DNA of 64,000 nucleotides from Vanessa cardui. Its lineage: Eukaryota > Arthropoda > Insecta > Lepidoptera > Nymphalidae. The notes beneath the pieces are model-generated. The model was not told the origin of the DNA. It did no database searches and saw only the letters and a list, made by a program, of their open reading frames with translations. This document shows positions 1-11,775 of the stretch, in pieces (position 1 is the first letter of the stretch; each line of letters opens with the position of its first letter). A program made the position numbers and the translations under genes. Location: the NCBI RefSeq assembly GCF_905220365.1, contig NC_061125.1:12541831-12605830 (forward strand), written 5' to 3'.

Positions 1-3000
1 GTCAAAATTGTTTGCGATACGACACCTGGATTACAAAAAAAATATGGTCTTGCTATGGAAAAAGGTATATTGACTTCCATTAAAGTTTATTTAAAAAAAT
101 TAGAAATACGAAAGTCATGACTTTATTCTTTTATAGATTTCAAATAATTTAATAATTATAAATGTGCTTAATGTAAATAACACGGATTTTGAACTTATTT
201 TTTCTAATAAAAAATGTTTGTCAAAACACAAAAAGTAATGTTCGAAAATATTAATAAAACTTAAGGTGTTATATGACAAATCTTTACCAGTAATATAATT
301 TTAAATATAATATAATACTTTAATAGCCAAAGTTTCGTAAAAATATATAAAGCTTTGCAATTAAATGTATTATGAATGTCAATAAAATATACTGAAGTAA
401 TCTGACTGAAACTTGGTATAAATATTGGAAGTCTAAAAAAGTTACTACTATCTAAAGGTCCTAAGAATAGAACGCATTGAGTATACGAGTATGTACGTAT
501 ACCAAACCGAATAAAAGTAAATAATTTGTTTGTAAATTTTTATAACGTTACTGACAAATGATTATTTTTTACATTATTCTATGTTTCTAATAAACGTTTC
601 TATTTTAGATGACGTATATTGATTACAAGAATTAACTATACTTTAAAGGGACACGCGGCCTGCCGTATCCAAAGTTAATTTTATTGCAAGTACATATTTA
701 GGTTTATTTACTGAAATAGATTTTTGTTGAGTGTACTTAAAATAACGGTAAATAGTGCTTAGTTTTAAAACGTCGTGATTATCGTGAGTAAGCCTGCTTT
801 ATTTTATTTAATGTGTCATTAAATTTAACAACAATCGCTTTTTAGTGACGTGGAGTGGACATCTTTATGTTTATAAGCCGTTAAGATAAAACAGTTTCTA
901 CGTTTCCGAACTCCGTGAATGACTCCCAAGGTATCGCAAGGTGCATTAGCATAACTCAAATGCTTTCCACTGCTATCATTATGTGCATTTAGTGCTTCAT
1001 ATGTTGAAGGGATAATATATACAAATATGAGCTTTATTGTTTGGAGATATGAGCGTTTCTAGCATATTCATTTGCCTCAATACCGATTCCATTTAAGAAT
1101 GCCATTGAGTCTCTGCAGATGATTTAAACTTTTCGTCTAGGTCCAACAAAAACACTTTAAAACACTTATATTTGTATCTAATTTAATTGTTAATATTCTT
1201 GTATTATAAAGATTAGGTATATAATAAAATCATGAATTTTACAAGTGGTTAGGGAACACGTATTTTAAGGGTTTTCTATTTAGACAAGCACCATAATCTT
1301 AATTTAAAATTAATCTGAGCTTACAGTCGATACATACTCAAAGGTGAAGAAAAACAGCCTGAGAAAAACAATATTAGATTTATGAGAATCAATATAGATT
1401 TATGAGATGTGTTTGTGCCCAATATAATGGCATTTGCAGGTAACCCAGAGTTACAAAGCTGCCAGTGTTGCGAACAAGCTAGATTTCCATCCAACCAGAT
1501 TGTCAATAGAAAATGCAATTAAAATTGTGTATTTTAATCAATATATTCTGCGCAGATGGCTAATCGTTGATATTAACTGCCCTAAGCCGAAATTCGATTA
1601 GAAGGATATTAAGATTCCTATTTACAGATTATCTTAATGATTATGACATTTTGAATAATTTGAAACTGTAGCATGTAACTGTATCTATATAGATTCAAAT
1701 ATTCAATGTTTTTATTGTTCATATCAAAATGTTGAAAGATATGCATCGAACTAGACGTTTTTCGGTCTCTGTTTATGATTACATTTGTTTATAAGAGATT
1801 TGATACATTTGATTTAATTAGTATCGCATAATATACTTTCATATTCTATTTCGTTTCTTTGTTTTATAGAAAATATTGCTATAGGAAGCGAATGGGTTCA
1901 GCCTTTAAATCTACCTCAATGTTTTAGAGCGAAGGGTGGGATCATTACTTCTGTTAAAAAGGTGATTTAAGGAATGGTGCACGTTCTTATTGGTAATTTC
2001 GGTATCTGTAATAGAAGGTATATGAATTATTTATTATAGAATTGTTTTTACTTACTCACCAAAACCGAATTACATCGTGATAAAACGCCTGATATATTTT
2101 AAGAGCAACTGACGTGTTTTTGAGTAAATGATATACTGTAAGTGTATGTAATGTCGAACACTTCACTAAAGACAAAATTAACAAAGGATGTATTTGCATG
2201 CTTGTAAATATTATTATCACATTTCTTAATACAAATGAATTATTTAAGAGTGAATTTTTTGATTTGTTTGTAGTGAATAAATATGTTTACCAAATACATT
2301 ATTATAAATTACAAAATGTTGTTCATTTGATAACGTTGATATAATCACATAAAAGTTTTTATCTATGAAAGGCTAATGTGCTTTAGTATTCTAACACTTG
2401 AATTTTGTAAATATCTAACTAGTGTTTAGTCGCATTTACGATATATTAATATGTTGCTGACTAAATAGTCACATAATGAGGTTTTTGGTAACATGTTAAC
2501 GATATCATGACATGGCATATTCCCGCAACTGCCCATCATTAGCTGCAGATCCCATTGTATGTCCACCATTAACCTGGCTTAAGCGATTTAATTTAAATAT
2601 CCCCCTCAATACGAACCATATCATCGATAGCACCTAATCACGGCCTACGGACAAGATAATCCTACGATTTATAGCCCATAACAACGGATCCTGTCGTCAA
2701 CTAAATTGATATTGTGGTCATACAAATTTAAAAACAGTTTGGTAATATTGGGGCTAATCAAATTATATTGGTTTGTCGTAATATATTATCCCCACATTGT
2801 TGGAGGCAGGGTAACCACAGTGCTGTCTATTTACAATGTGTTTGGGTTAAATAGCCCGGTGGTCATAACTGGGACCACCCTATATTCAATCTTACAACAT
2901 TCAATGCCGGATGATTTAGTACATTTGGTAATAAAACTTTGGTATTGATTTCGATTTAATTACGTCATTCATTTTTGACCAACTTGGAAAAACGAAATCG

Positions 3001-3420
3001 TTTGAGATGCATCATCTGCAAATCTTACTTAGCGCTCAGATTAACGGAGTACTTATTTTAATCTCTCTATTGCAGCTCTCTTACTTAGTCCCGCAGTTTT
3101 GGTCGTAGCTTAACAGCTTATACCGTGAGAGCGCTTTTGTTTCGCTTACGCGACGTATTTTCAAACCTTTTTATTAATTGTGGGATTAATCAAGCGACTT
3201 GTTCTGAAGTTAATAAATCTAAATAAATATTATTTAAATTCAAAACTACTGAAGAATGTTATCCATGTTGTTACAGTCAAAAATTTTAAGAGCATGATTT
3301 GTTAAAAAATATACATTCCACCGCTGTTTCGTATCATTCGTAACAATACGTACAAATTGAAAATATGGAAGGATACGTGTTCGAATTCTTTTTATAATTA
3401 GAGTATTCGTTTTATAAAAT
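1..3420. other. Intergenic AT-rich DNA, no gene recognised
   Basis: No reading frame on either strand has recognisable domain content. The stretch 2490-2960 is less AT-rich than its surroundings and contains an 80-codon open frame (2706-2948, +), but I recognise nothing in its translation and it has no clear repeat hallmark. The remainder is AT-rich sequence without visible gene structure. Confidence 0.6.
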
Positions 3421-3480
3421 ATAAGGTCTTCTCTCGAGTTTCCTTCGGGTCATGACGTGCCCAAAATGCTCGAGGACAAA
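3421..3480 (-). mobile_element. Possible LINE reverse-transcriptase C-terminal remnant
   Basis: Read on the minus strand, this short stretch encodes a peptide with the pattern HFGHVMTRRKLERR. It resembles the F-G-H-V/I-x-R-R...L-E motif found after the reverse-transcriptase domain in RTE-like and related LINEs of Lepidoptera. The GC-richer sequence to about 3700 may belong to the same element, but I could not follow a frame through it. This rests on a short motif only; chance resemblance is possible. Confidence 0.33.
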
Positions 3481-3892
3481 GGTTCGGTAGGGGAGCGTAG
3501 GTAGCACGGCCTACCGTCAATATCGCCGACAGCGGGAAACCATTGTCACTGCTCCCATTGTACCCGGACCGATGCACTGACCAAAAATCATTAATTTTGT
3601 ATCACAAAGCAAGAACCCACAAATCGAGACGCTGAAAAAAAATCGGACCATTCAGAAGCGTTCACTGACATGGATGGGAATCGCGGCCCACTGATATTTT
3701 GATTTGAGTTTTAATTATACAATTTGGATGATCCGCGCCGGCTAAGATTTCAATGTTATTAGAATAGGCGAGTTGAGTACCGAAATGAAGACTGATATTA
3801 TACATATTATTATTGTATATTTATATTATTTTTATATAGTATTTGATAGCTTCACGCAAGATTAGCACCAACACTACGCATGAGATATTCTA

Positions 3893-4092
3893 CCATCAAA
3901 AAATAGTACTCAGTACTGTAGCGTTCCGGTTTGAGTGTAACTATAGGCATATAATATCTTAGCTACCAAGGCAGTGCATTGACGATGTAAGGAATGGTTA
4001 ATATTTATTACAGCACCATTGTCTATGTGCGCTGATAACCACTTACCATAAGATGACCTATTAATTCGTCCGCTTACCTATATCATAAAATA
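3893..4092 (+). repeat. A-tailed ~285-bp interspersed repeat, 5'-truncated copy
   Basis: This copy matches the 3' two thirds of a repeat that recurs in this window; the fullest copies are at 9911-10205 and 47708-47996. Shared blocks include the phrase around GATGTAAGGAATGGTTAAT and a 3' end reading CCTATATCATAAAATAAATA. No RNA polymerase III box is obvious, so it could be an unusual SINE or the 3' piece of a LINE. Confidence 0.7.
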
Positions 4093-4190
4093 AATATGTT
4101 TGTCTTACATATACTCATAGGAATACATTAAGCTATATATATTACTGATCTTTATTCTATCGTGTTAAATGATCAACCCAATTCAACAAG

Positions 4191-4503
4191 ACAACAACAA
4201 CAACAACAACAGCCTGTAAATTCCCACTGCTGGGCTAAAGGCCTCCTCTCCCTTTGAGGAGAAGGTTTTTGGAACATATTCCACCACGCTGTTCCAATGC
4301 GGGTTGGTGGAATACACATGTGGCAGAATTTCTATGAAATTTGTCACATGCAGGTTTCCTCACGATGTTTTCCTTCACCGCTGAGCACGAGATGAATTAT
4401 AAAGACAAATTAAGCACATGAAACAGCGGTGCTTGCCTGGGTTTGAACCCGCAATCATCGGTTAAGATGCACGCGTTCTAACTACTGGGCCATCTCGACT
4501 CAA
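4191..4503 (-). mobile_element. tRNA-derived SINE (Metulj-like), near full length
   Basis: On the minus strand the element reads from a tRNA-like head (GAGATGGCCCAGTAGTTAGA as box A region, GGTTCAAACCC as box B) through a conserved body to a tail of TTG repeats, seen here as ACA/CAA repeats at the left edge. It is about 310 bp. A candidate target duplication is TCAACCCAATT-like sequence on both sides. The family resembles SINEs described from nymphalid butterflies; the family name is from memory. Confidence 0.85.
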
Positions 4504-5640
4504 CCCAACCCAATTGACTTGACATTTTGAAAGTTAATATTGCACCTGTGTTTTCGTAAAAGGCTATGTGATTAGTTTTTAAAATCCATTTTATATTATT
4601 TAGTAGAGGTTAAGGAACCCAGTAAAAGTTATACAATATGCATCTTATAAAAATAATTAATATTAATGTCAAATTACACATAAATATTTTAATATTTGCA
4701 GTAGGTACTAAGTATATTTTACTTGCTCATTCCAACAAACAATTACAAAACAAAGTACCTGGATAGAGTCTCTTTCAAAATTGAACCATTATCACTTAGA
4801 ACATAATTACTAATGATTTTGAATTTGTTACCAATTGGCAAGCAATAATCATGGTTAATTAATAACTTACAATTTGTGATTAAAATCTAATCGACCAGTA
4901 AATGCTGCGCATGATTGCTTTCCTTAATTGAAACCCAAAAAGAAAAAGAAAATGGCGCTTGTGTGAATGAACCCTTGCATTGGTTAAAACAAAATCACTT
5001 TGTTCATTCATATCATTCCTGTCAATCTTTCATCACTCATTGGTTCTGCGCGTGCACAAGCGCGCCATGTTATTCTTTATTTAAACAAGCTATTACGCTT
5101 ATCATTTATCTATAACTTGTTATTTTTAGTGTACCTTATATCTGCTGTATTGCCATGTTTAGACCAATAACTATCAGCGTTAACGATAAAAAAAATGTAT
5201 ATAACATCAAGAACATTGCTTGCTTAAACTCATGAGATATCCGGTTACATTTTTTTTATTGTGCATTTACTTACATTTCATTTGGAATGCCTAACTAGCG
5301 ACCCGCCCCAGTTTTATTTGGGTGTAATGCTGATACTAAATCTACTGCAGTATGTCTTACAATGCTCACAGTTTTTCAGTCATTTTCTACTATATCGTGG
5401 ATGTATACACATAAACCTTCCTCTTCAATCAAATCAATCAATCTATCTATCTATTTAAAAAAACGCTTCAAAATACGTGTAATTTTATAGATCTAAGAAC
5501 ACCTAGGGACAAACCGCGGTAAGCGACTTTGTTTTCATTCTACATATGTTATAAGATTGAACTGAGCTGAACCCGAGGCTTTATCCGCACCAAATTTATA
5601 AAACTTTAATTTTAAAGCAAATAAATCTTTATCCCCATTT
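4504..5640. other. Intergenic, with a small inverted-arm structure and a TATC/CAAT microsatellite
   Basis: No gene is recognised. At 4952-5068 two short GC-rich arms (ATGGCGCTTGTG and CACAAGCGCGCCAT) face each other, as in a very small MITE-like or fold-back element. A short CAAT/CTAT tetranucleotide run lies at about 5427-5455. Confidence 0.5.
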
Positions 5641-5775
5641 TACCTCCTCAAGGGGTGAAATAAAAAAACGTAGAAGCTTATGTCCTTCCGGAACTGAAGC
5701 AAACAACTTACCAAATCTTATATAAATCGGTTCAACGGTTTGAGCGTAAAGAGGTAAGAAACATAGGTAAGTGTA
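5640..5775 (-). mobile_element. Helitron-like repeat remnant
   Basis: The minus strand carries degenerate versions of the blocks that define this repeat elsewhere in the window: an AACCGATTTATATAAG-like stretch (usual form CCGATTTTGATGAAATTTGG) and a block around GGAAGGACATAAGC. Both termini are eroded and no CTAG end is visible. Confidence 0.5.
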
Positions 5776-7065
5776 TTTAATATTACAACGTATATATATA
5801 TAGAAACTTATTTAATATCGTAGGTGACCTCAATGTAGTAATGTTGAAACAACTTTCTTAATAAAGATTTCATTGTTCCTTTTTCAAATATTTCTTAAAG
5901 ACACGTGCACGGTGGCGGTCACTCGAAAAGTTATAAAATGAATAATACCTCTTTTGTTGGCGCCTTAAATTTAAAGCACGCTTTAGACTAAACTCCGCAT
6001 TAAAACGACTTGTTGTTCTATAAATCACTTGGTCTTTTGTGATTAATGTCAACGTTAGAGCGTAAAGATTCATATTTAGTGCAGCGAGTCCTAAGCATCC
6101 GTGACAAAACCAACCGGATTAACCAGATCTATAAAATGTGGTAGAAAATAAAAACTTTCTGCTTACTGTTTACACGTTTCTTCTGTACCTAATTATTTAT
6201 TGAAATCCCAACATAAATTTTGATTCATCTGACTGCACAAAAAAGTTTAGGGTTACGTGAATGTAAAATGTTTTCTAACTTTGAACTGTAATTTGTTTTT
6301 TAATCTTTTATTTTTAAAATAAGAACTTTGATTCATACGGAAGTGATCATGTGTTTATTATGAATATGTATTCAAGTCATGTACATTTGTTTAATTTTTT
6401 TAATTAATTTCGTATTTTTTGACTTTTTCGTCATGGAACCACGATTAATTTGCCAGTTAACGAATTTTCTACTATAAAAAATAAATAAACAAACCGTTCA
6501 ACTATTAATAACATGTGGCGTAACAAATACGATTAAGCCGCCGTTGTCGGAGATCGAACACAGATGTTTGAGGTGAATTTAAAAAGTGCTTCGAAAAAAA
6601 AAATGGTTTTTGTATTGGCCAAATTCGCTTTATCCCGAAAACCGGAATCCGCGGCCCCTCCGAACCAAATAATGCTAATCATAATGGCATTACATTCATT
6701 CGAATTTCGTCAAGTATCTGGGGATTCGGTTTAAATTCTCATCATTATTTTTTTGTGATTCGCTTCTAACGAATTCTTTATAACAACGAACTAATCAAAT
6801 CCGACCTTTCGGTTTTCATTTGATAATTTCTTATGCTTTACATTTGATTCTTTCTCATTAATTTAACTGCTAATGATAATTTATAATAAATAAATGTAAT
6901 ATGTCTTTGATTATTTATGTGTAAATAATCTGCAAACAGTTGGCTTATAATAACAGACTGGCTAACTTTGTTGTATTCTACCTTTGGCTAACAGCTGGCC
7001 ACTAAATCGCTACACGTAAACTAGTAGAGTATATTGACGTTTGGCAAGTGTCAAGAATAGCTCTC
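5776..7065. other. Intergenic, nothing recognised
   Basis: This is AT-rich sequence without domain-bearing frames. The minus-strand open frame at 5870-6073 has no recognisable content. Confidence 0.6.
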
Positions 7066-7077
7066 AAACACACAGAC

Positions 7078-7112
<35 letters not shown>

Positions 7113-7127
7113 CACATACACACACTG
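7066..7127. repeat. (CA)n dinucleotide microsatellite
   Basis: About 60 bases of CA repeat with a few interruptions (CAGACA, CAAACA, CATACA). The minus-strand frame across it reads Cys-Val repeats and is not a gene. Confidence 0.95.
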
Positions 7128-8064
7128 GTGTAATAAAGGTGCCCTGTTTGTTTTAGCTCTTTTGTAGTGCGACACTCTACATAGTAACATAATCTCAGAT
7201 GCCTATGTGTCAATAAGACAAAAAAGTTCAGTAACTTTTACTCCGCTATTTGTCACCTGATTGTTTGTTTGGTACATTGTTTGGTTGCTGAGTTTTAGTG
7301 TTATCAATAAAAAAATAAAACAATATTAGTTAGAACCACACTAATTCAATGAATACTTTTATTATCTATATCTATAGCTAGTTATTTTCTTTCGATACGA
7401 TGTTCAAATAACGGTATTTATAGTAAAATTTATAATATTCTAATTTTTATTTTCATTCCGGTGTCCTGTCAATTGTGACGAATGTCATTTATCAAATAAA
7501 TCTCTTAAGCTCATAAATTATCTACAAACCACGAAACGATGCACATTTGGCCACAATATTCCCGGATAACATAACAATATGAACTTAATGCTAACTTTAC
7601 AAAGTGCAACCATTAGCACAACTGATACAAAATATTTTGACGTTTACGGCCGAAAATGTATAGGTCTTTAGGGAGTTCGTCCATTGACAGTGTTACCATA
7701 GACAGTGTAACGAAGTGAATGGCGTGTTAGGAAGATCGATTCGATTTATGCGTTTTTTTGCACAACACAATGGACCCTATTTATTGATAGATAATGGAAA
7801 CGCAGAGGCAGGGAACAGTTGGCAAGAATCGATTTGACTTGTAATGTGGTTAGGTATGGTGATCAAAGTCACATGTTGTTTTCATTTGACATGAATCATT
7901 GCCATATTGTCACCCTTTAAATTAGAATCAGCCGATTAATAATGAACGCTTAAAATAATATTTTATAAAAAATAAAGTAGCATAATAAAGTAACCTGGTA
8001 CATTATATTTTCACAAGTACACGGACAAGCAAGTGGGTCACATGATGACTTTATTTTTACATGT
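7128..8064. other. Intergenic, nothing recognised
   Basis: No gene, RNA or repeat hallmark was seen in this AT-rich interval. Confidence 0.55.
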
Positions 8065-8132
8065 ATACATTCTCAATGCGCCACCAGATTTGGGAACTGA
8101 AATGGTCTATCCTTTGTACTGGACAACCACAC
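8065..8132 (-). repeat. Degenerate fragment of the A-tailed ~285-bp repeat
   Basis: A block around CAATGCGCCACCAGATTTGG corresponds to the CAATGTGCCACCAACCTTGG block of the better copies, read on the minus strand. Only the middle of the repeat is recognisable. Confidence 0.4.
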
Positions 8133-9034
8133 GGTATTGATACACCACCATATTATACATAGCCGATTGTGACAGCCAGCGTATGTTTGATGCGATTGCC
8201 GCCGTTACTGTCGAGGAAAAGCCCGGGTAACAGTTTTCCTTGAGGATCATACCCAAAAAGGCTATGGGTCAGTCAGGAAGAACCCTATCTCTCTGTATTT
8301 ATAGTTTAACTGACTCACTGACCGGCTTGTAGATTATATGATATTAAGAAGTAAATAACCAATCCAGACGCATGTGCAAAAACCTTTTAACAATTAAAAA
8401 AAAAAACTTGGAATTCCAGTCAATTTCATTGTTAAAATATTCTAATTTCGGATGCATTTTTAAAAATTTAAATATATAACGTCACAAGTCGTTCATAAAG
8501 ATAAATCAAGCCACGTGATATTTTTGATTAATGACTTAAGTTGGACATAAACAAGTAATTTATTATTCTTTTGATTCATAGCTCACATCAAACGATTATG
8601 TTGACGGATCTGGATTTTTTATTTCCCTTACAGTTATCCGAAGAACAGTACAGGATGCGGGTGCAGTAAAAAGTAGATTAAACACTTTCAGTGGTTCCTC
8701 TTAATGTGTTCCAGCATAACTTGACCTATGGGACACAAAGTACGGTGGGAGCTTGAGAAAATATTTACATATTAAACAAAGACGTTATTATTTTATTTTA
8801 GAAATAGATTTGTACTTAAATTCGTTTGTGTAACGTTTAAGTTTTTATATTATTAATTGATCTATTATATATTATGATACATATCCCTAAATTATTTATG
8901 CCAATAATGATAATCTTTTAAACAAAAAAATACACTATTTTTCAGTAGATAGATAGCAAATCTCAGATCACCAATGGTCTTATCCTATAGAAACTAAGGA
9001 GCCAAAGCTTTTGACCATCAAGACGCTACTACAG

Positions 9035-9112
9035 GATACAATGTCCCTTGTATTTTTAATTACACTGGCTCACTATACCTTCAAACCGAAACACAGCAAT
9101 ATTTTGTCTTTC
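9035..9112 (-). repeat. Fragment of the A-tailed ~285-bp repeat
   Basis: The stretch from ATGTCCCTTGT through ACACTGGCTCACT to CCGAAACACAGCAATA matches the same portion of the fuller minus-strand copies. Its 3' part is missing. Confidence 0.6.
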
Positions 9113-9116
9113 ACTA

Positions 9117-9139
9117 GAAAGTAAAGTAAAGTAAAGTAA
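9117..9139. repeat. (GTAAA)n pentanucleotide microsatellite
   Basis: Four tandem GTAAA units follow directly on the repeat fragment. ACTTCACTAGAAA flanks recur on both sides, suggesting local slippage. Confidence 0.85.
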
Positions 9140-9261
9140 CTTCACTAGAAATAGAAATAAATGGCCGCGCAGAGCCATGCCAGAGATAAAAATATAAAAT
9201 GTAACCTTCATTTATGTAACTTATCTGTCTGTTGCTTTTCAAGGTCATGTCATCATATTTT

Positions 9262-9637
9262 ATGAATTTTGATATGAAGTAAGCTTGCACTCCAGTGGTT
9301 AGAACGCTTACAGCTTAATCGATAATTTCGGGTTCAAATCGCACGCTCTGTGGGGAAGGAAAACCACTTCGACACTTGGAGTATCTAATTTCAACAAAAT
9401 TCTTCCATATGTGAATCCACCAACCCGTGTTGGAGTATGCTCGTGATGAAATATACTCCAAACCTTCTCTTTAAAGGGAGAGGAGACCTCAGCCCAGTAC
9501 CTAGTGGGAAATTTACAGTCTGTTGTTGTTTGTGTTTTTAGTTTTGAAGTCCAACGAATGACACAGGCAGTCTTCTTTATCGTTATCAAACATCTGACAA
9601 TATCCCAAGCGAAGTCACGGGCCACATCTAGTATATA
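9262..9637 (+). mobile_element. Helitron-like repeat split by a SINE
   Basis: The left part (9262-9285) matches the GAAATTTGGTGTGAAT-type block. The right part (from about 9538) resumes with TTTTGAAGTCCAACGAATG and ends in a GC-rich degenerate stem followed by CTAG at 9628-9631 and then T. A CTRR end next to T is the known Helitron 3' signature. The SINE at 9286-9531 sits between the two parts. The Helitron assignment is inferred from the end structure and from resemblance to lepidopteran Lep1-type repeats. Confidence 0.5.
9286..9531 (+). mobile_element. Diverged tRNA-derived SINE nested in a Helitron-like repeat
   Basis: Box A region CTCCAGTGGTTAGAACG and box B GGGTTCAAATC are recognisable. 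The body contains CCACCAACCCGTGTTGGA and AAAGGGAGAGGAGACCTCAG, and the 3' end is a TTG repeat. It is clearly more diverged than the copies at 4.2, 41.3 and 48.6 kb. A minus-strand open frame across it (9308-9625) is not a gene. Confidence 0.8.
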
Positions 9638-9910
9638 TATGATTATATAATTGGTTAGTTTTACAATTTCAAGAGAAACCTGTTACCTCATTCATTTCTA
9701 TTTGTTCGTGTAATCAAGATACTGTCATACCGTAGTGTAAGCGACAGTTCAAGCGAGGTTGGTGCATTAGTTAAGAGTCTAACTCCGTGATTTACAGCTT
9801 CCTGAATGAAAGGGCGTCTTCGCCACCTGATGAGGCGTCTAACGACACGGTTTAGTATCTCACTAAGTTAAAAATGTGATTTAGTATTTATTGTGAATAA
9901 CGCTTAGGAC

Positions 9911-10205
9911 TTTTTTTTTTTATGGTATAAGTTGGCGGACGAGCATATGGGCCACCTGATGGTAAGTGGTCACCATCGCCCATAGACATTAACGCTGTAA
10001 GAATTATTAACTATTCCTTACATCGTCAATGTGCCACCAACCTTGGGAACTAATGTTATGTCCCTTGTGCCTGTAGTTACACTGGCTCACTCACCCTTCA
10101 GACCGGAACACAACAATACTGAGTACTGTTGTTTGGCGGTAGAATAACTGATGAGTGGGTGGTACCTATCCAGACGGGCTTGCACAAAGCCCTACCACCA
10201 AGTAA
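9911..10205 (-). repeat. A-tailed ~285-bp interspersed repeat, near full length
   Basis: This is one of the two best copies in the window (the other is at 47708-47996 on the plus strand). On the minus strand it starts near TTTACTTGGTGGTAGGGCTT and ends with TATACCATAAAAAAAAAA, so the A tail lies at the left. Internal blocks include GGTGAGTGAGCCAGTGTAAC and GGTGGCCCATATGCTCGTCC-like sequence. No coding content or clear box A/B is seen; the copy number and A tail suggest retroposition. Confidence 0.8.
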
Positions 10206-11745
10206 AGTTGATAATATTTAAAAAAAAAATCTATTTTGTATTTTATGTGTGTTATTTGTTAATTACATGATAAGGTTGTGTCCAATAATGCTTATTCTTA
10301 AAATCACCTCAATAGCATTAATTAGCTAATTAGTGAAACAAACACATAAAACAATTGGTAAATTAGATATAATTTGAGTTTAAAAAACTGCGTTACTTTT
10401 ATTTTATTGAGTTGGTATATTTCTTTTTTTATTTCGTTTTTTTATTGTATATATGGCAAAATACATATATAGCAATCTTTACTCCGAATTTATACTATAC
10501 AAGTGTAAATATACTTTTTTTTTTTAATAATGTTTTCACAAAGGCGCTCTTGTTTTAGTAATATATGAATATTTTTCATTATATCCTTCAGTATTCGCGG
10601 AGTGAAGGGTCTTTTGATTAGTAACCTTTGTTCAGCTTAATACTAAGTGCCTATAAAAGTCTTTTAAGTTCCCGACAGCATTTACCCTGAAGTGCAATTA
10701 CTATGCACTTACTATTGTACCCATTTACTCCTTATTTTATCTGATTGACATTTTTTTTATTTATGTTATTGGAAAATTGCTGTTAAAGGGTTTGTTAGTA
10801 ATTATAAAGGCTCAAAGGGATTAATAGTGCCAGAGTTCGAATACCTATGAAAGAATTTGAAGCCGGAATTAAGCTTTTGTGATGGTATGGTATTTTAAGT
10901 ACCTGTGGTAAATGTTAGGTACCCTTTAAAAATTCAGCACTGATTAAAATTAAGGATAATATGATGTATTACCTTAGACATTCATAGTAACTGAAGTCAT
11001 GATGGAAATAATAAAGCAACAATCTGTGCATATGTGTGTGCTAGGTATGAGTTTATTTAAGGTTTGAAGTACATATGAGGTGCTCGGGTTTGAATCAGGA
11101 GTTCCCATGACACTAGTCCATCTCGATTCTACAAATAATATTTGAAATGTATATATTTTACCTCTCAGTGTAAACTAAGCTTTTTCTTGAATCGCATATA
11201 TTTATTTTAACATAGCATTGGTTAGTTAGTTAAGTAACGAAGGCATCCTTTATGTCTTAAGAAAGAGTTATTCTATGAAATGTGGAAGGAAACTCTTAAG
11301 TGGTGATGTCACTAAAGCGGTCTGGCGAGTTACTGATAAGAAAGGGTTATCGCAAATACGAGTAAATGCGTCATTTGCACAGGTATTTACTAGAAATATA
11401 AAACAAAGGAAATGACTGAATATGATTTCATTGATATGTGCGTTAAATATTGATAACATTATCATATCCTATAGTATTTAATATATACAATAATAATATG
11501 CGTGGGAAAGTAAAGTTTCCTGAATTAATTCCGCCGAAGAATCAAAGCAAAATATTATTCATTTTAATCTGACTAGTATTAAGTTTCGTAGCATTTTTAT
11601 AGACCTATGTGAGTTTTTATTGTTTTAAATATGATTATGCAAAAATTTGTTTGTAATTGATCTACGCAGACCACTTTTTTCGAAAGATCAAATGTTAAAT
11701 TGAAACTTTACGATTAAGTAAAACAAATAAAGTAAGAAGTATGTT
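10206..11745. other. Upstream intergenic region of the Toll gene
   Basis: No gene is recognised. A short minus-strand SINE remnant lies at 11080-11134. Sequence from about 11.2 kb to the TATA box at 11,746 would be the natural place for proximal enhancers, but I cannot call individual sites. Confidence 0.5.
11080..11134 (-). mobile_element. SINE head remnant
   Basis: The segment from GGTGCTCGGGTTTGAATC to TAGTCCATCTCGATT matches the tRNA-like head of the SINE family read on the minus strand. The body and tail are absent. Confidence 0.55.
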
Positions 11746-11753
11746 TATAAAAG
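11746..11753 (+). promoter_or_regulatory. TATA box of the Toll gene
   Basis: The sequence is TATAAAAG. It lies exactly 30 bp upstream of the A in TTCATG at 11774-11779, which is a fair match to an arthropod initiator, so transcription probably starts at about 11,776. The switch from AT-rich to GC-rich sequence just downstream agrees with a promoter boundary. A second initiator-like TCAGTC (A at 11,927) lies inside the leader and could be an alternative start. Confidence 0.55.
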
Positions 11754-11775
11754 CTCGCGAAGCGCGCTCCTGTTC

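Noticed and set aside
7002..7190. Minus-strand frame rich in Cys-Val
   Set aside because: It is the translation of a CA microsatellite.
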